Shown piece by piece: positions 1 to 9,053 of a stretch of DNA of 64,000 bases. How positions within the stretch are numbered: position 1 is the stretch's first letter; every line of letters begins with the position of its first letter. This DNA comes from Pedobacter sp. MC2016-24 (GTDB lineage: Bacteria; Bacteroidota; Bacteroidia; Sphingobacteriales; Sphingobacteriaceae), in the NCBI RefSeq assembly GCF_015223055.1, contig NZ_JADFBX010000009.1, forward strand, positions 62,001 through 126,000. The letters run 5' to 3'. The translations under genes and the position numbers were made by a program. The notes under the pieces were generated by a model. It saw only the letters and a list, made by a program, of their open reading frames with translations. It ran no database searches and was not told the DNA's origin.

Positions 1-1
1 A

Positions 2-454
2 GTAGTGATCGGTTATCCTAAAAAAGAGGATGAGAAAAAAATTATGCGGGCAAATATAGCGCCGCAGGGTATGCCTAAGCCGAACACCATTTTGCATCCG
101 GATGATATTTTGAGGGCCAGAAAAGTGGTGAAAGAAGTATATATGGATGAGAAGATTGAGCAATACATCATTGACATTGTTTTCGCTACCCGTTTCCCTG
201 ATCAATATAAACTGGCTGATTATAAAAACCTGATCAGCTTTGGTGCTTCACCGAGGGCGAGTATCAATCTGGCCTTAGCTTCCAAGGCCTATGCTTTCAT
301 TAAGCGGAGGGGTTACGTTATTCCTGAAGACGTGCGTGCCGTTTGCCATGACGTACTGAGACATCGGATTGGCTTGACTTACGAAGCGGAGGCAGAAGAT
401 ATTACAACTGAAACCATCATCACCGGGATCTTAAACGCGATAGAAGTTCCTTAG
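2..454 (+). CDS. MoxR-family AAA+ ATPase, C-terminal part (gene cut by window start)
   Basis: The reading frame is open from the first bases, so the gene begins upstream. About 150 residues remain, corresponding to the C-terminal end of the AAA module and the lid of a MoxR ATPase (family length about 320-330). The visible part has the typical lid sequence around GASPRAS and the segment on long-range helices ending in a TETIITGIL-type tail. MoxR ATPases are thought to act as chaperones for von Willebrand A (VWA) proteins. The gene ends 2 nt before a DUF58 gene and two VWA (Bat) genes, which is the standard operon order. The call rests on the sequence end plus context. Confidence 0.88.
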   Translation, partial: VVIGYPKKEDEKKIMRANIAPQGMPKPNTILHPDDILRARKVVKEVYMDEKIEQYIIDIVFATRFPDQYKLADYKNLISFGASPRASINLALASKAYAFIKRRGYVIPEDVRAVCHDVLRHRIGLTYEAEAEDITTETIITGILNAIEVP

Positions 455-456
455 TT

Positions 457-1332
457 ATGGATACTAAAGATCTCTTAAAAAAAGTAAGAAAGATTGAAAT
501 TAAGACCCGTGGGTTGAGCAATCAGATCTTTTCAGGAGAGTACCAATCGGCCTTTAAGGGTCGTGGTATGGCCTTTAGCGAGGTTCGGGAATATCAAATG
601 GGAGATGAAATACGTACCATTGACTGGAACGTAACTGCACGTTTTAACCATCCGTATGTCAAAGTGTTTGACGAGGAGCGTGAAATGACGGTGATGTTGT
701 TGGTTGATGTTAGCGGCTCGAAGAATTTTGGTACGCAGTTGCAGCAAAAGCAGGAACTGGCGACTGAGCTTTGTGCTGTACTTGCTTTTTCGGCGATTCA
801 GAATAACGATAAAGTAGGGGTGTTGTTTTTTAGCGACCAGGTAGAGAAGTTCATCCCACCAAAAAAAGGACGCAGTCACATTCTGATGATTATCCGGGAG
901 CTAATTAATTTTAAACCGGCACATACCGGAACCAATATTGCCGAAGCTTTACGGTATTTTACCAGTGCGATTAAGAAACGCTGCACGGCATTTCTGATCT
1001 CAGATTTTATGAGCAGTACTTTTGAAAATGAGCTCAAAATTGCCAACAGAAAGCATGATCTGATCGCATTGCGTTTATTTGACGTTCATGAAGAGGAATT
1101 TCCGGATTTAGGAATTGTACCGATGCAGGATCAGGAAACCGGAGAACTGGAATGGGTAAATACAGGTGATCCGCAAGTTCGCCATGCTTTTAAAGTTGCT
1201 GCATTGGAGCGTAACGGTAGGTTAACGGACCTTTTTAAAAGATCTGGTGTGGATTTTACCCGGATTGGGACGCATCAATCGTATGTTAAACCCTTGATGA
1301 CATTGTTTAAAAAAAGAGAAGCCAGAAGATAG
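457..1332 (+). CDS. DUF58 domain protein of the Bat operon
   Basis: This 291-residue protein carries the DUF58 signature near residues 35-60 (GRGMAFSEVREYQ, then GDEIRTIDWNVTAR). Behind it is a VWA-like fold with a MIDAS-like DVSGS at about residue 87. It has no signal peptide or clear membrane segment, so it is probably cytoplasmic and a MoxR partner. It starts 2 nt after the MoxR stop and ends 1 nt before the next gene, so it is in the same operon. Family membership is clear; the biochemical role is not established for this family. Confidence 0.92.
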   Translation: MDTKDLLKKVRKIEIKTRGLSNQIFSGEYQSAFKGRGMAFSEVREYQMGDEIRTIDWNVTARFNHPYVKVFDEEREMTVMLLVDVSGSKNFGTQLQQKQELATELCAVLAFSAIQNNDKVGVLFFSDQVEKFIPPKKGRSHILMIIRELINFKPAHTGTNIAEALRYFTSAIKKRCTAFLISDFMSSTFENELKIANRKHDLIALRLFDVHEEEFPDLGIVPMQDQETGELEWVNTGDPQVRHAFKVAALERNGRLTDLFKRSGVDFTRIGTHQSYVKPLMTLFKKREARR

Positions 1333-1333
1333 C

Positions 1334-2317
1334 ATGATGAAACGTAGTTTTAAGTTTAGCTGGTGTCTGATGATCGGCCTGATTGGTTTGGCAAATCAGG
1401 GCATGGCGCAGGATGTTAAAGTGGCGGCCAAATTGGATCACACATCTATTCCTTTGGGCGATCAGACGAACCTCCGGCTGAGTGTTCATTTACCAACAAA
1501 AGCGGACGTTGTTTTTCCGGTACTTGGAGATACCATTTCTGCTAAAGTACAAATTGTGCAGGCTGGGAAAACAGATACGTTGGCTGATCCACAAAACCCA
1601 GCATTCCGAACCATTAGTCAAAGTTATGTGCTGACATCTTTTGAAGCCGGGTTACACATGGTACCTGCCTTCACTTTTAAAAGTGGGGGACAATCTTTCA
1701 GTACGAATGCACTTCCCCTGGAAATTACCGCTGTAAAAATAGATACCACCAAATCCATTTATGACATTAAAGAGCCCCTGGCTGTTTCTTATTCCTGGAT
1801 GGACTGGTTACGTGACCATTGGCCATGGGTGCTCATTCCCTTAATTGTTGTTGCTGCATTGATCGCTTTATGGTATTACCTGAGCAAAAGACGTCAGCAA
1901 AAACCAGTAGTTGAAGCTCCAAAACCGATCATTCCGGCACATGTGCAGGCACTGGATAAGTTGAAAGCTTTGAAAGACCGTAAATTGTGGCAGCAGAATG
2001 CAGTTAAAGCTTACCACAGTGAATTGAGTGATATCATTCGAGAGTATCTGGAAAACAGGTATCAGGTGAATGCGATGGAACAGACCTCAGATGAGATTTT
2101 ATCCGGGCTAAGGCATCTGGAAATTTCAGATCAGAGCCGCAACAGTTTACGTCAAATTCTGATTCTGGCCGATTTGGTAAAATTCGCGAAAGCAGAGCCG
2201 CTGCATACTGATAATGAGCAAAGTATGGATCATGCCATCAGCTTTATTACCCAAACGAAAGAAAATAATCCATTACCCGAAAATAAAGTGCAAAAGAACA
2301 ACAATGAAACTGCTTAG
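1334..2317 (+). CDS. Bat-operon exported membrane-anchored protein, function unknown
   Basis: The 327-residue product has an N-terminal signal peptide (hydrophobic to about residue 22, cleavage near GMAQ). A beta-rich periplasmic domain of about 130 residues follows, then one membrane segment around 160-182 (VLIPLIVVAALIALWYYL), then a basic cytoplasmic helical tail. The layout resembles a short BatD or DUF4381 protein; Bacteroidota Bat operons commonly hold such a gene between DUF58 and batA. Its last 14 nt overlap the batA start. ATG 1334 or 1337 could both serve as start. Confidence 0.75.
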   Translation: MMKRSFKFSWCLMIGLIGLANQGMAQDVKVAAKLDHTSIPLGDQTNLRLSVHLPTKADVVFPVLGDTISAKVQIVQAGKTDTLADPQNPAFRTISQSYVLTSFEAGLHMVPAFTFKSGGQSFSTNALPLEITAVKIDTTKSIYDIKEPLAVSYSWMDWLRDHWPWVLIPLIVVAALIALWYYLSKRRQQKPVVEAPKPIIPAHVQALDKLKALKDRKLWQQNAVKAYHSELSDIIREYLENRYQVNAMEQTSDEILSGLRHLEISDQSRNSLRQILILADLVKFAKAEPLHTDNEQSMDHAISFITQTKENNPLPENKVQKNNNETA

Positions 2318-3308
2318 TGGAATCGAATTTGCCAATCCAGGGTTTTTCTGGTTACTGATCATCATCCCCCTGGTTATTGCCTGGTACGTCTGGAAAAATA
2401 AGCAGATGCAGGGAAACCTGCGCATGTCTGCCATCAAAGGGTTTTTGCCCAATAAGAAGAGTAAATATACGCGGTTAAGACATTATGGGATTGTGTTAAC
2501 TGTATTGACATTTATCTTTCTGATCATTGCGCTGGCAAGGCCACAGACTGCCTTTAGTTGGCAAAATTCAACAACCGAGGGGATTGATATTGTGATTGCC
2601 ACGGATATTTCGGGAAGCATGTTGTCGGAGGATTTAAAGCCAAACCGTTTAGAGGCGGGTAAAAATATCGCTATTGATTTCATTAAAGACCGTCCGGATG
2701 ACCGGATTGGTTTGGTGGTGTTTAGCGGGGAGAGTTTTACACAATGCCCATTGACTATTGACCATGATGTATTGATTAATTTGTTTAAAGGAATCAGTAA
2801 CGGGATGATTGAGGATGGTACGGCGATTGGTATGGGTCTGGCTACGGCCGTAAACCGGCTGAAAGATAGTGAGGCGAAAAGCAAAGTGGTGATATTGCTG
2901 ACCGATGGATCGAATACTACTGGTTCTATTCCCCCAGCTACGGCGGCCGAGATTGCCAAAAAAATGAATGTCAGGGTGTATACAGTTGGGATTGGTACCA
3001 AAGGTTTTGCGCCTTATCCGGTAAAAACGCCATTTGGAATTCAATATCAACAAGTACCGGTTACCATCGACGAATCTACCTTAAGCAATATTGCCACCAT
3101 TACCGGTGGTAAATATTTTAGGGCAACCAATAACGAAAAGTTAAAACAGATTTATCAGCAAATTGATAAAATGGAAAAAGCTAAGATTGCGGTTACGCAG
3201 TACCATAAAAAAACAGAAGCCTTTTTACCTTTTGCACTGGTCGCATTGCTGCTGTTGTTGATTCAATTTTTATTAAAGAACACCCTGTTTAAAGGAGCAT
3301 TAACTTAG
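2304..3308 (+). CDS. batA: BatA-like VWA protein
   Basis: This 334-residue VWA protein has an N-terminal membrane segment (about 10-28), a second around 60-80, a VWA domain with a MIDAS motif (DISGSM), and a C-terminal hydrophobic anchor. I chose ATG 2304, inside the end of the previous gene, because the residues upstream of it in the longer frame are unlike the family and the sequence from MKLLSGIEFANP is the usual BatA start. Bat proteins are linked to aerotolerance and stress in Bacteroides and Leptospira. The operon has very short spacing, 3 nt to the next gene. Confidence 0.92.
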   Translation: MKLLSGIEFANPGFFWLLIIIPLVIAWYVWKNKQMQGNLRMSAIKGFLPNKKSKYTRLRHYGIVLTVLTFIFLIIALARPQTAFSWQNSTTEGIDIVIATDISGSMLSEDLKPNRLEAGKNIAIDFIKDRPDDRIGLVVFSGESFTQCPLTIDHDVLINLFKGISNGMIEDGTAIGMGLATAVNRLKDSEAKSKVVILLTDGSNTTGSIPPATAAEIAKKMNVRVYTVGIGTKGFAPYPVKTPFGIQYQQVPVTIDESTLSNIATITGGKYFRATNNEKLKQIYQQIDKMEKAKIAVTQYHKKTEAFLPFALVALLLLLIQFLLKNTLFKGALT

Positions 3309-3311
3309 ATT

Positions 3312-4346
3312 ATGTTACGTTTTGCACATATAGAATTTTTATGGGCCCTGGCAGGCATTCCAATCTTGATTTTTATCTTTTTTAGGGTAAGATACTGGAA
3401 GAAAAAGGCACTGCTTCGACTTGGGAATCCGGAAACGGTTAGAAAGATGATGCCAGAGGTTAGTTTTTCAAGACCAGGGATTAAGTTTAGCTGTTTTGTA
3501 GTGGCTTATGCCTTTCTGGTTATTGGTATTGCAGATCCGCAGATCGGGACTAAAATTGAAGAAGGTAAAAGAAATGGATCTGATCTGATGATCCTGCTGG
3601 ATGTTTCCAACAGTATGCTGGCGGGTGACTTATCGCCCAATCGTCTGGAAAATGCCAAACGTGCCCTCTCTCAATTGATTGAAAACTCGCATAACGACAG
3701 GATTGGAATTATCATTTTTGCCGGAGAGGCCTATGTACAATTGCCCATTACTACAGATCACTCGGCCGCTAAACTTTTTCTGAACAACATTACTACAGAC
3801 ATTGTACCTACACAAGGTACGGCCATTGGTGCTGCGATTGATATGGGAATGAAATCTTTTAGCCTGGTAGACGGTACCAGTAAGGCCATGATTTTAATGA
3901 CCGACGGGGAGAACCATGAGGACGATGCGGTAGGTGCTGCAAAAAGCGCCAGAGATAAAGGCGTAACCATTCATGTCATTGGACTGGGCTCTGAAGCAGG
4001 TGCACCTGTTCCGATTTATCAGCATGGAAAACCAATAGGTTTTCATACCGATGAAGCTGGTAAAACTGTGGTGAGTAAGTTGAATGAGCAAATGTGTAAA
4101 GAAATTGCTGTCGCCGGTAACGGGTCTTATGTGCGGGCGAGCAATGCAAACAGCGGACTGAACATTGTGATGGACCAGATCAATAACATGCAGAAAAAAT
4201 CTTACGACAGTAAGATGTTTAAGAATTATGAAGACCGTTTTCAGTTTTTCCTGATTGCAGCCCTGATTTTATTACTGGCCGAGTTTTTCATCTCCGGAAA
4301 GAAGAATTTGAAATTAAGCGAGGTGAATTTGTTTGAAGTAAAATAA
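3312..4346 (+). CDS. batB: BatB-like VWA protein
   Basis: The 344-residue product is a paralogue of the preceding BatA. It has two N-terminal membrane segments, a VWA domain with a MIDAS motif (DVSNSM) near residue 98, the conserved TDGENH segment, and a C-terminal hydrophobic anchor (FFLIAALILLLAEFF). It sits 3 nt after batA and 2 nt before batC. A membrane-bound complex with BatA is inferred from other species. Confidence 0.92.
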   Translation: MLRFAHIEFLWALAGIPILIFIFFRVRYWKKKALLRLGNPETVRKMMPEVSFSRPGIKFSCFVVAYAFLVIGIADPQIGTKIEEGKRNGSDLMILLDVSNSMLAGDLSPNRLENAKRALSQLIENSHNDRIGIIIFAGEAYVQLPITTDHSAAKLFLNNITTDIVPTQGTAIGAAIDMGMKSFSLVDGTSKAMILMTDGENHEDDAVGAAKSARDKGVTIHVIGLGSEAGAPVPIYQHGKPIGFHTDEAGKTVVSKLNEQMCKEIAVAGNGSYVRASNANSGLNIVMDQINNMQKKSYDSKMFKNYEDRFQFFLIAALILLLAEFFISGKKNLKLSEVNLFEVK

Positions 4347-4348
4347 CC

Positions 4349-5113
4349 ATGAAGCGATTAATCATTATCATCAGCCTGTTGACCCCTGCCACATTACTTT
4401 TCGGGCAAAAGGAGAAAAGGTATATACACCAGGGCAATAAACTTTACGAGCAACAGAAATATGCCGAAGCCGAAGCAAGCTATAAAAAATCAGTGGCGCA
4501 GGCAAAAACTTCTGAGCCTGGTAATTTTAACCTGGGTGATGCCCTTTACAAGCAAAAAAAGTTTGATTTAAGCGCCCAGAAATTTACAGAAATAGCAGGA
4601 TCTGCAAAAGATAAATCGGTAAAAGCACAGGCTTATCATAATCTTGGAAATTCTTTATTTCAGTCTAAAAAGCTGGAGGAAAGCATTGATGCCTATAAAA
4701 AAGCATTGCTGAATAATCCTAAGGATGATCAGACCCGATATAACCTGGCCTATGCCCAGGAAAAGCTGAAACAACAGCAGCAACAGGATCAGAAGGACAA
4801 GAATAAAGATAAAAACAAGAAAGATCAGGATAAAAAGGATCAGAATAAAGACCAGGACAAAAAAGATCAGGATAAGAAGGACCAGGACAAGAAGGATCAA
4901 AACAAAGATCAGAAGAATCAGGATAAGAAAGACCAGGATAAAAATAAGCAGGATCAAAAAGATCAACAGCAGGGGCAGCAGCCGAATCAGTTGTCGAAAG
5001 CCGATGCAGAAAGGATGTTGGAAGCTTTGAACCAGCAGGAAAAAAATACTCAGGACAAGTTGAAGAACAAAAAAGCTACTGGGGTAAAGGGACGCATTGT
5101 TAAAGATTGGTAA
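4349..5113 (+). CDS. batC: BatC-like TPR lipoprotein/exported protein with K/D/Q-rich linker
   Basis: The 254-residue product has a signal-like N-terminus, then about three tetratricopeptide repeats (residues about 25-145). A very low-complexity stretch of about 75 residues built from KDQ, KDQNKD and KKDQD units follows, then a short conserved tail ending in KGRIVKDW. BatC proteins combine TPRs with such a charged linker. The tail with ALNQQEKNTQDKL is typical for Bacteroidota. It is in the Bat operon with 2 nt before and 7 nt after. The linker composition is repeat-driven and produces long false ORFs on the other strand. Confidence 0.88.
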   Translation: MKRLIIIISLLTPATLLFGQKEKRYIHQGNKLYEQQKYAEAEASYKKSVAQAKTSEPGNFNLGDALYKQKKFDLSAQKFTEIAGSAKDKSVKAQAYHNLGNSLFQSKKLEESIDAYKKALLNNPKDDQTRYNLAYAQEKLKQQQQQDQKDKNKDKNKKDQDKKDQNKDQDKKDQDKKDQDKKDQNKDQKNQDKKDQDKNKQDQKDQQQGQQPNQLSKADAERMLEALNQQEKNTQDKLKNKKATGVKGRIVKDW

Positions 5114-5120
5114 AGGTAAA

Positions 5121-6938
5121 ATGAACATCAAACACTATATACTCTCGATATTGTTGCTATGGACAACCGCACTGTCTGCACAGGATATTAAGTTTACGGC
5201 ATCGGTTAGCAAGAACCAGGTGGGTACCGGAGAAGCATTTGAGATCAGTTTTTCGGTAAACGGTAACATTGAAAAGTTTAGTCCACCGCAGTTTAATGGC
5301 TTCCAGGTTTATTCAGGACCTAATCAATCGTCGAGTATGACCTCTATCAATGGCAATACGACCATGAGTTTGTCGTTGAGCTACGATTTATTGGCCGTTA
5401 AGGAAGGTGAGTATACGATCGGTCCGGCCACGGTTGTGGTCAATGGTAAACAGATCCGTTCCAATTCGGTAAAGGTTAAAGTGGTTAAGGGGCAGGCGGT
5501 TACTCAACAACACAATCAGGGTGGTGGTAACAACCAGCAGCAGGTTCAGGACAGGCAACCAGAGGGAAAACCTGCTGACATTTCCAAGCGCCTCTTTATA
5601 CGTGCCGTTCCGAATAAAACCAACCCGTTCCAGGGAGAGCAGGTTACGGTCACTTATAAGCTGTATACCAATATTGAACTGGTAGACAATGCGCTTGATA
5701 AATTGCCTGATTTTAACGGTTTCTGGAGTCAGGAGATAAAAAATAACGATCCCAATGTACGTTGGGAAACCGAGAACTATCAGGGTAGCCGATACAATGT
5801 GGCGGTATTGAAACAGATTATTCTTTTCCCGACACGTTCCGGGAAACTGGTATTGGATCCGTTGGGCATGACCTTCCTGGTTAGACAGGCCGTGCAATCA
5901 AACGATCCTTTTGATATGTTTTTTGGCTCTTATAAAGATGCGAAGTATAAAATTAAGAGTGCAGTAGTACCGATACAGGTAAAGCCATTGCCAGAAGCGG
6001 GTAAACCTGCAGATTTTGGTGGTGCTGTTGGAAATTTCACGCTGAAGGCCAGTCTGGATAAACCTGCGGTGAAGGCGAATGAGGCGATCAATTATTCTCT
6101 GAAGATTTCGGGTTCTGGAAACCTGAATCTGATGAATGCGCCTGCGGTGAATTTTCCGGCCGATGTGGAAAAGTACGATCCTAAAATCACCGATAAAATT
6201 ACGGAGAGTTTGAGTGGGCTGTCTGGAAGCCGGCAATATGATTACTTATTGATACCCAGACACGAAGGGAATTTTACGATTAGCGGAGTCAATTTCTCTT
6301 ATTTTAATCCTGCAACACAGCGTTATGTAACATTAACTGCTGAGCCATTTGCTGTAAAAGTTGCCAAAGGCGATCCAGGTTCAAATGTTACAGCTTTTAC
6401 TTCAGGTAATCAGCAGGATGTTAAATTGCTTTCTAAAGACATTCAATACATCAGAACCTCAGATTCGGGACTGATCAAATCGGATTCCGAATTTCATGGC
6501 TCAATCGGCTATTACTTCTTGCTGTTAATCGGACCGATTGCTTTCGCTGCCGCCATGGTATGGCGTAACCGTAACCGCGAAAATAACAAAGACCAGGTTA
6601 AAGTAAGGGAAAGAAATGCCAATAAGATGGCATCCAAGCATTTGGCCAATGCCCGGAATCAATTGTCGGGTGGAAATGAGAAAGCATTTTACGAAGCTAT
6701 TTATAAAGGACTTTATGGCTATTTGAGCCATAAATTTAACATCGATGCTGCCGATTTAAGTCTGGAGAATATTAAAGAGCGATTGGAGGAGTCGGGTGTT
6801 GGCGAAGCCCGGATTGCACAGTTAACGGAAACCTTGAACCTTTGTGAAATGGCGCGTTATGCACCTGTTTCAGGTATATCACAACAAGAAGTATTTGATA
6901 AAGCTAAAAACATCATCAATGACATCGAAAATGCTTAA
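5121..6938 (+). CDS. batD: BatD-like oxygen-tolerance protein
   Basis: A large exported protein of about 605 residues. It has a signal peptide (MNIKHYILSILLLWTTALSAQ), tandem immunoglobulin-like BatD repeats over residues about 22-430, a Q/N-rich patch around 130-150, one membrane segment near 465-485 (GYYFLLLIGPIAFAAAMVW), and a cytoplasmic helical tail. I chose ATG 5121 because it begins the signal peptide; the frame is open upstream to 5097. Its stop overlaps the batE start (ATGCTTAA). Confidence 0.9.
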   Translation: MNIKHYILSILLLWTTALSAQDIKFTASVSKNQVGTGEAFEISFSVNGNIEKFSPPQFNGFQVYSGPNQSSSMTSINGNTTMSLSLSYDLLAVKEGEYTIGPATVVVNGKQIRSNSVKVKVVKGQAVTQQHNQGGGNNQQQVQDRQPEGKPADISKRLFIRAVPNKTNPFQGEQVTVTYKLYTNIELVDNALDKLPDFNGFWSQEIKNNDPNVRWETENYQGSRYNVAVLKQIILFPTRSGKLVLDPLGMTFLVRQAVQSNDPFDMFFGSYKDAKYKIKSAVVPIQVKPLPEAGKPADFGGAVGNFTLKASLDKPAVKANEAINYSLKISGSGNLNLMNAPAVNFPADVEKYDPKITDKITESLSGLSGSRQYDYLLIPRHEGNFTISGVNFSYFNPATQRYVTLTAEPFAVKVAKGDPGSNVTAFTSGNQQDVKLLSKDIQYIRTSDSGLIKSDSEFHGSIGYYFLLLIGPIAFAAAMVWRNRNRENNKDQVKVRERNANKMASKHLANARNQLSGGNEKAFYEAIYKGLYGYLSHKFNIDAADLSLENIKERLEESGVGEARIAQLTETLNLCEMARYAPVSGISQQEVFDKAKNIINDIENA

Positions 6939-7701
6939 CCGTATGAAATACAATCTGTTTACCTTCATCCTGCTTTTTGCATTGCCATTGTTTACGCAGG
7001 CGAATAAGCCGCAAGACCTGTTGAAGCAGGGAAATGAATTTTATGCCAAAGGAAAATATAAAGAAGCTGCAGATCAGTACCAAAAAGTACTGGATGCAGG
7101 TTACCAGTCTGCCACACTTTATTTTAACCTGGGGAATGCCTGCTACAAGCTTGAAGAGATACCTCAGGCCATATTGAATTATGAAAAAGCTTTAAAAATG
7201 TCGCCGGGGGATGTAGATGCCAAGTTGAATCTGCAGCTGGCTAATTTAAAAATTACGGATAAGATAGATCGGGTACCTGAGTTTTTTTTAACGGAGTGGT
7301 GGCGCAGTGTTGTGTTTTTATTTTCGAAACAGACGCTGGCAATCAGTACTGTCATTTTGGGTTTGATTGGCTTTGCACTATTGATCGCTTACCTGTTCCT
7401 GATTCCGGTATTACCAAAGAAGGGCGCTTTCTTTTCGGGTTTGGTACTGCTATTTGCAGGTCTGGTTACTTTTATACTTGCCGCGGTACAATCTCATTAC
7501 CTGACTACGCAACAGCAGGCAATTGTCATGAATGCTTCTGTAGATGCCAAGGGAAGTCCGAATGCAGGTTCAAAAACGCTGTTTGTCATTCATTCGGGTT
7601 TAAAAGTAAACATCAGACAAAGTGAGGAAGATTGGATCAAGGTGGAATTGCCTAATGGAAACCTGGGTTGGATCAGGCAGTCGGATGTTTCCGGGATTTA
7701 G
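6931..7701 (+). CDS. batE: BatE-like TPR and SH3 membrane protein
   Basis: About 256 residues: a signal peptide or N-terminal anchor, two to three TPR units (residues about 20-110), two membrane segments around 125-180, and a C-terminal SH3-like domain (LKVNIRQSEEDWIKVELPNGNLGWI). The start at 6931 overlaps the batD stop by 8 nt; 6943 is an equally good in-frame ATG. As the last gene of the operon it is followed by about 95 nt without a clear terminator. The TPR-TM-SH3 order is the usual BatE architecture. Confidence 0.88.
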   Translation: MLNRMKYNLFTFILLFALPLFTQANKPQDLLKQGNEFYAKGKYKEAADQYQKVLDAGYQSATLYFNLGNACYKLEEIPQAILNYEKALKMSPGDVDAKLNLQLANLKITDKIDRVPEFFLTEWWRSVVFLFSKQTLAISTVILGLIGFALLIAYLFLIPVLPKKGAFFSGLVLLFAGLVTFILAAVQSHYLTTQQQAIVMNASVDAKGSPNAGSKTLFVIHSGLKVNIRQSEEDWIKVELPNGNLGWIRQSDVSGI

Positions 7702-7797
7702 GTCCTAAGGGATAAAATCATTGAATATATAGCCAAATGTGCGTAGTTAACTCTGGGTAATATTTTGTTATTTGGATATTGTAAATCCAGGTCACAT

Positions 7798-9051
7798 ATG
7801 ATTCCAAAGCGTACTACATTTCGTTATATTTTCAGTGTTTTATTTGGTTTGCTAATCGGATCTTTTCAGGTGGGAAATGCACTGAAAGCCCAGCAACCTG
7901 GAAGTACCCACCAGGAGTTGTTGAAATCTGAAGATTACATCGGTCGTTATGGCAATTTGAGTAATACTTTGTACCGCATCAAAAAAGAACGAAATATCAA
8001 TGTCGTTTTTTATGGAGGTTCCATTACACATAATCCGGGTTGGCGTGATCAGGTGATGGACTATCTGCAAAAACAATTTCCTGAAACCAGGTTTAATTTT
8101 TTAAATGCGGGTATCCCTTCACTGGGTAGTTTACCACATGCTTTCCGGATTCATCATGATGTGTTGTCGAAGGGGAGGGCTGACCTGGTGTTCCTGGAGT
8201 CGGCGGTAAATGATAGTGGAAACGGAACACCGCCGCTTACACAAAGAAGGGCATTGGAGGGGATCATCCGGCAGTTGACTGCCCATAATCCATATACTGA
8301 TATTGTGATGATGGCATTTGTAGATCCTGATAAGATTAAAGCGTACAACGCAGGGCAGGTACCTGCTGAAGTCGGCCTGCATGAAGCGCTGGCAAAGAAA
8401 TTTATGTTGCCCTTTATCAATTTGGCCAGGGAGGTCAGGGATCGGATCAATGCCGGAGAATTTACCTGGGAAAGGGATTTTAAAAATTTGCATCCTTCAC
8501 CATTCGGACAAAACATTTATTTTCGAAGTATACAGCAGTTGTTGAGCCGGGCTTTTGATCAGTCCGTACCTGAAAAACTGCTTGCTCATGACCTGCCGAA
8601 AAAAACTGATCCTTTGGTGTATGCGAAGGGAACGTATCTGGACATCAGCAAGGCTGCAAACCTAAAGGGATTTGAATTGATCAGCAATTGGAAACCAACA
8701 GACAGTGCGCACGGTCGCGCGGGTTTTGTGAACATTCCTGTTTTGTCGGCCAGGGAGCCAGGAGCTTCCTTTACCCTGGATTTTACCGGTAATGCCATTG
8801 GTTTTGCTGTACTGGCCGGGCCTGATGTGGGGATTGTAAGTTATACCATTGATGGAAAGGCGTACCCAGAAATGGATTTGTATACCCCATGGAGCAAAAA
8901 ATTACATTTGCCCTGGTACCTCTTATTTGCTGATGACCTTAAATTGGGGCCGCATCAATTGAAGTTGACATTAAACGGAACGCAAAATAAATCCTCAGCA
9001 GGTACGGCATGCCGGATCGCTTATTTTCTGTTAAACGATCCGGCAAACTGA
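7798..9051 (+). CDS. Secreted SGNH/GDSL-type hydrolase
   Basis: A product of about 417 residues with a signal peptide, then an SGNH hydrolase domain. Block I is GGSIT (catalytic Ser), a LESAVND segment supplies the Asn block, and DFKNLHPSPFG gives the Asp-x-x-His region. The last 130 residues form a beta-rich carbohydrate-binding-like domain. Start ATG 7798 fits the signal peptide; an upstream in-frame start at 7765 would put polar residues ahead of it. Likely an esterase acting on polysaccharide or other carbohydrate esters outside the cytoplasm. Substrate is not readable. Confidence 0.82.
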   Translation: MIPKRTTFRYIFSVLFGLLIGSFQVGNALKAQQPGSTHQELLKSEDYIGRYGNLSNTLYRIKKERNINVVFYGGSITHNPGWRDQVMDYLQKQFPETRFNFLNAGIPSLGSLPHAFRIHHDVLSKGRADLVFLESAVNDSGNGTPPLTQRRALEGIIRQLTAHNPYTDIVMMAFVDPDKIKAYNAGQVPAEVGLHEALAKKFMLPFINLAREVRDRINAGEFTWERDFKNLHPSPFGQNIYFRSIQQLLSRAFDQSVPEKLLAHDLPKKTDPLVYAKGTYLDISKAANLKGFELISNWKPTDSAHGRAGFVNIPVLSAREPGASFTLDFTGNAIGFAVLAGPDVGIVSYTIDGKAYPEMDLYTPWSKKLHLPWYLLFADDLKLGPHQLKLTLNGTQNKSSAGTACRIAYFLLNDPAN

Positions 9052-9053
9052 GT

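Noticed and set aside
2483..3053. Minus-strand ORFs of 172 and 134 codons
   Set aside because: They lie fully inside the VWA gene batA, which has clear domain evidence, and lack family features.
4655..5131. 158-codon minus-strand ORF
   Set aside because: It is the antisense of the K/D/Q low-complexity linker of BatC. Its Leu/Ile/Val-rich product is an artefact of codon bias on the sense strand.
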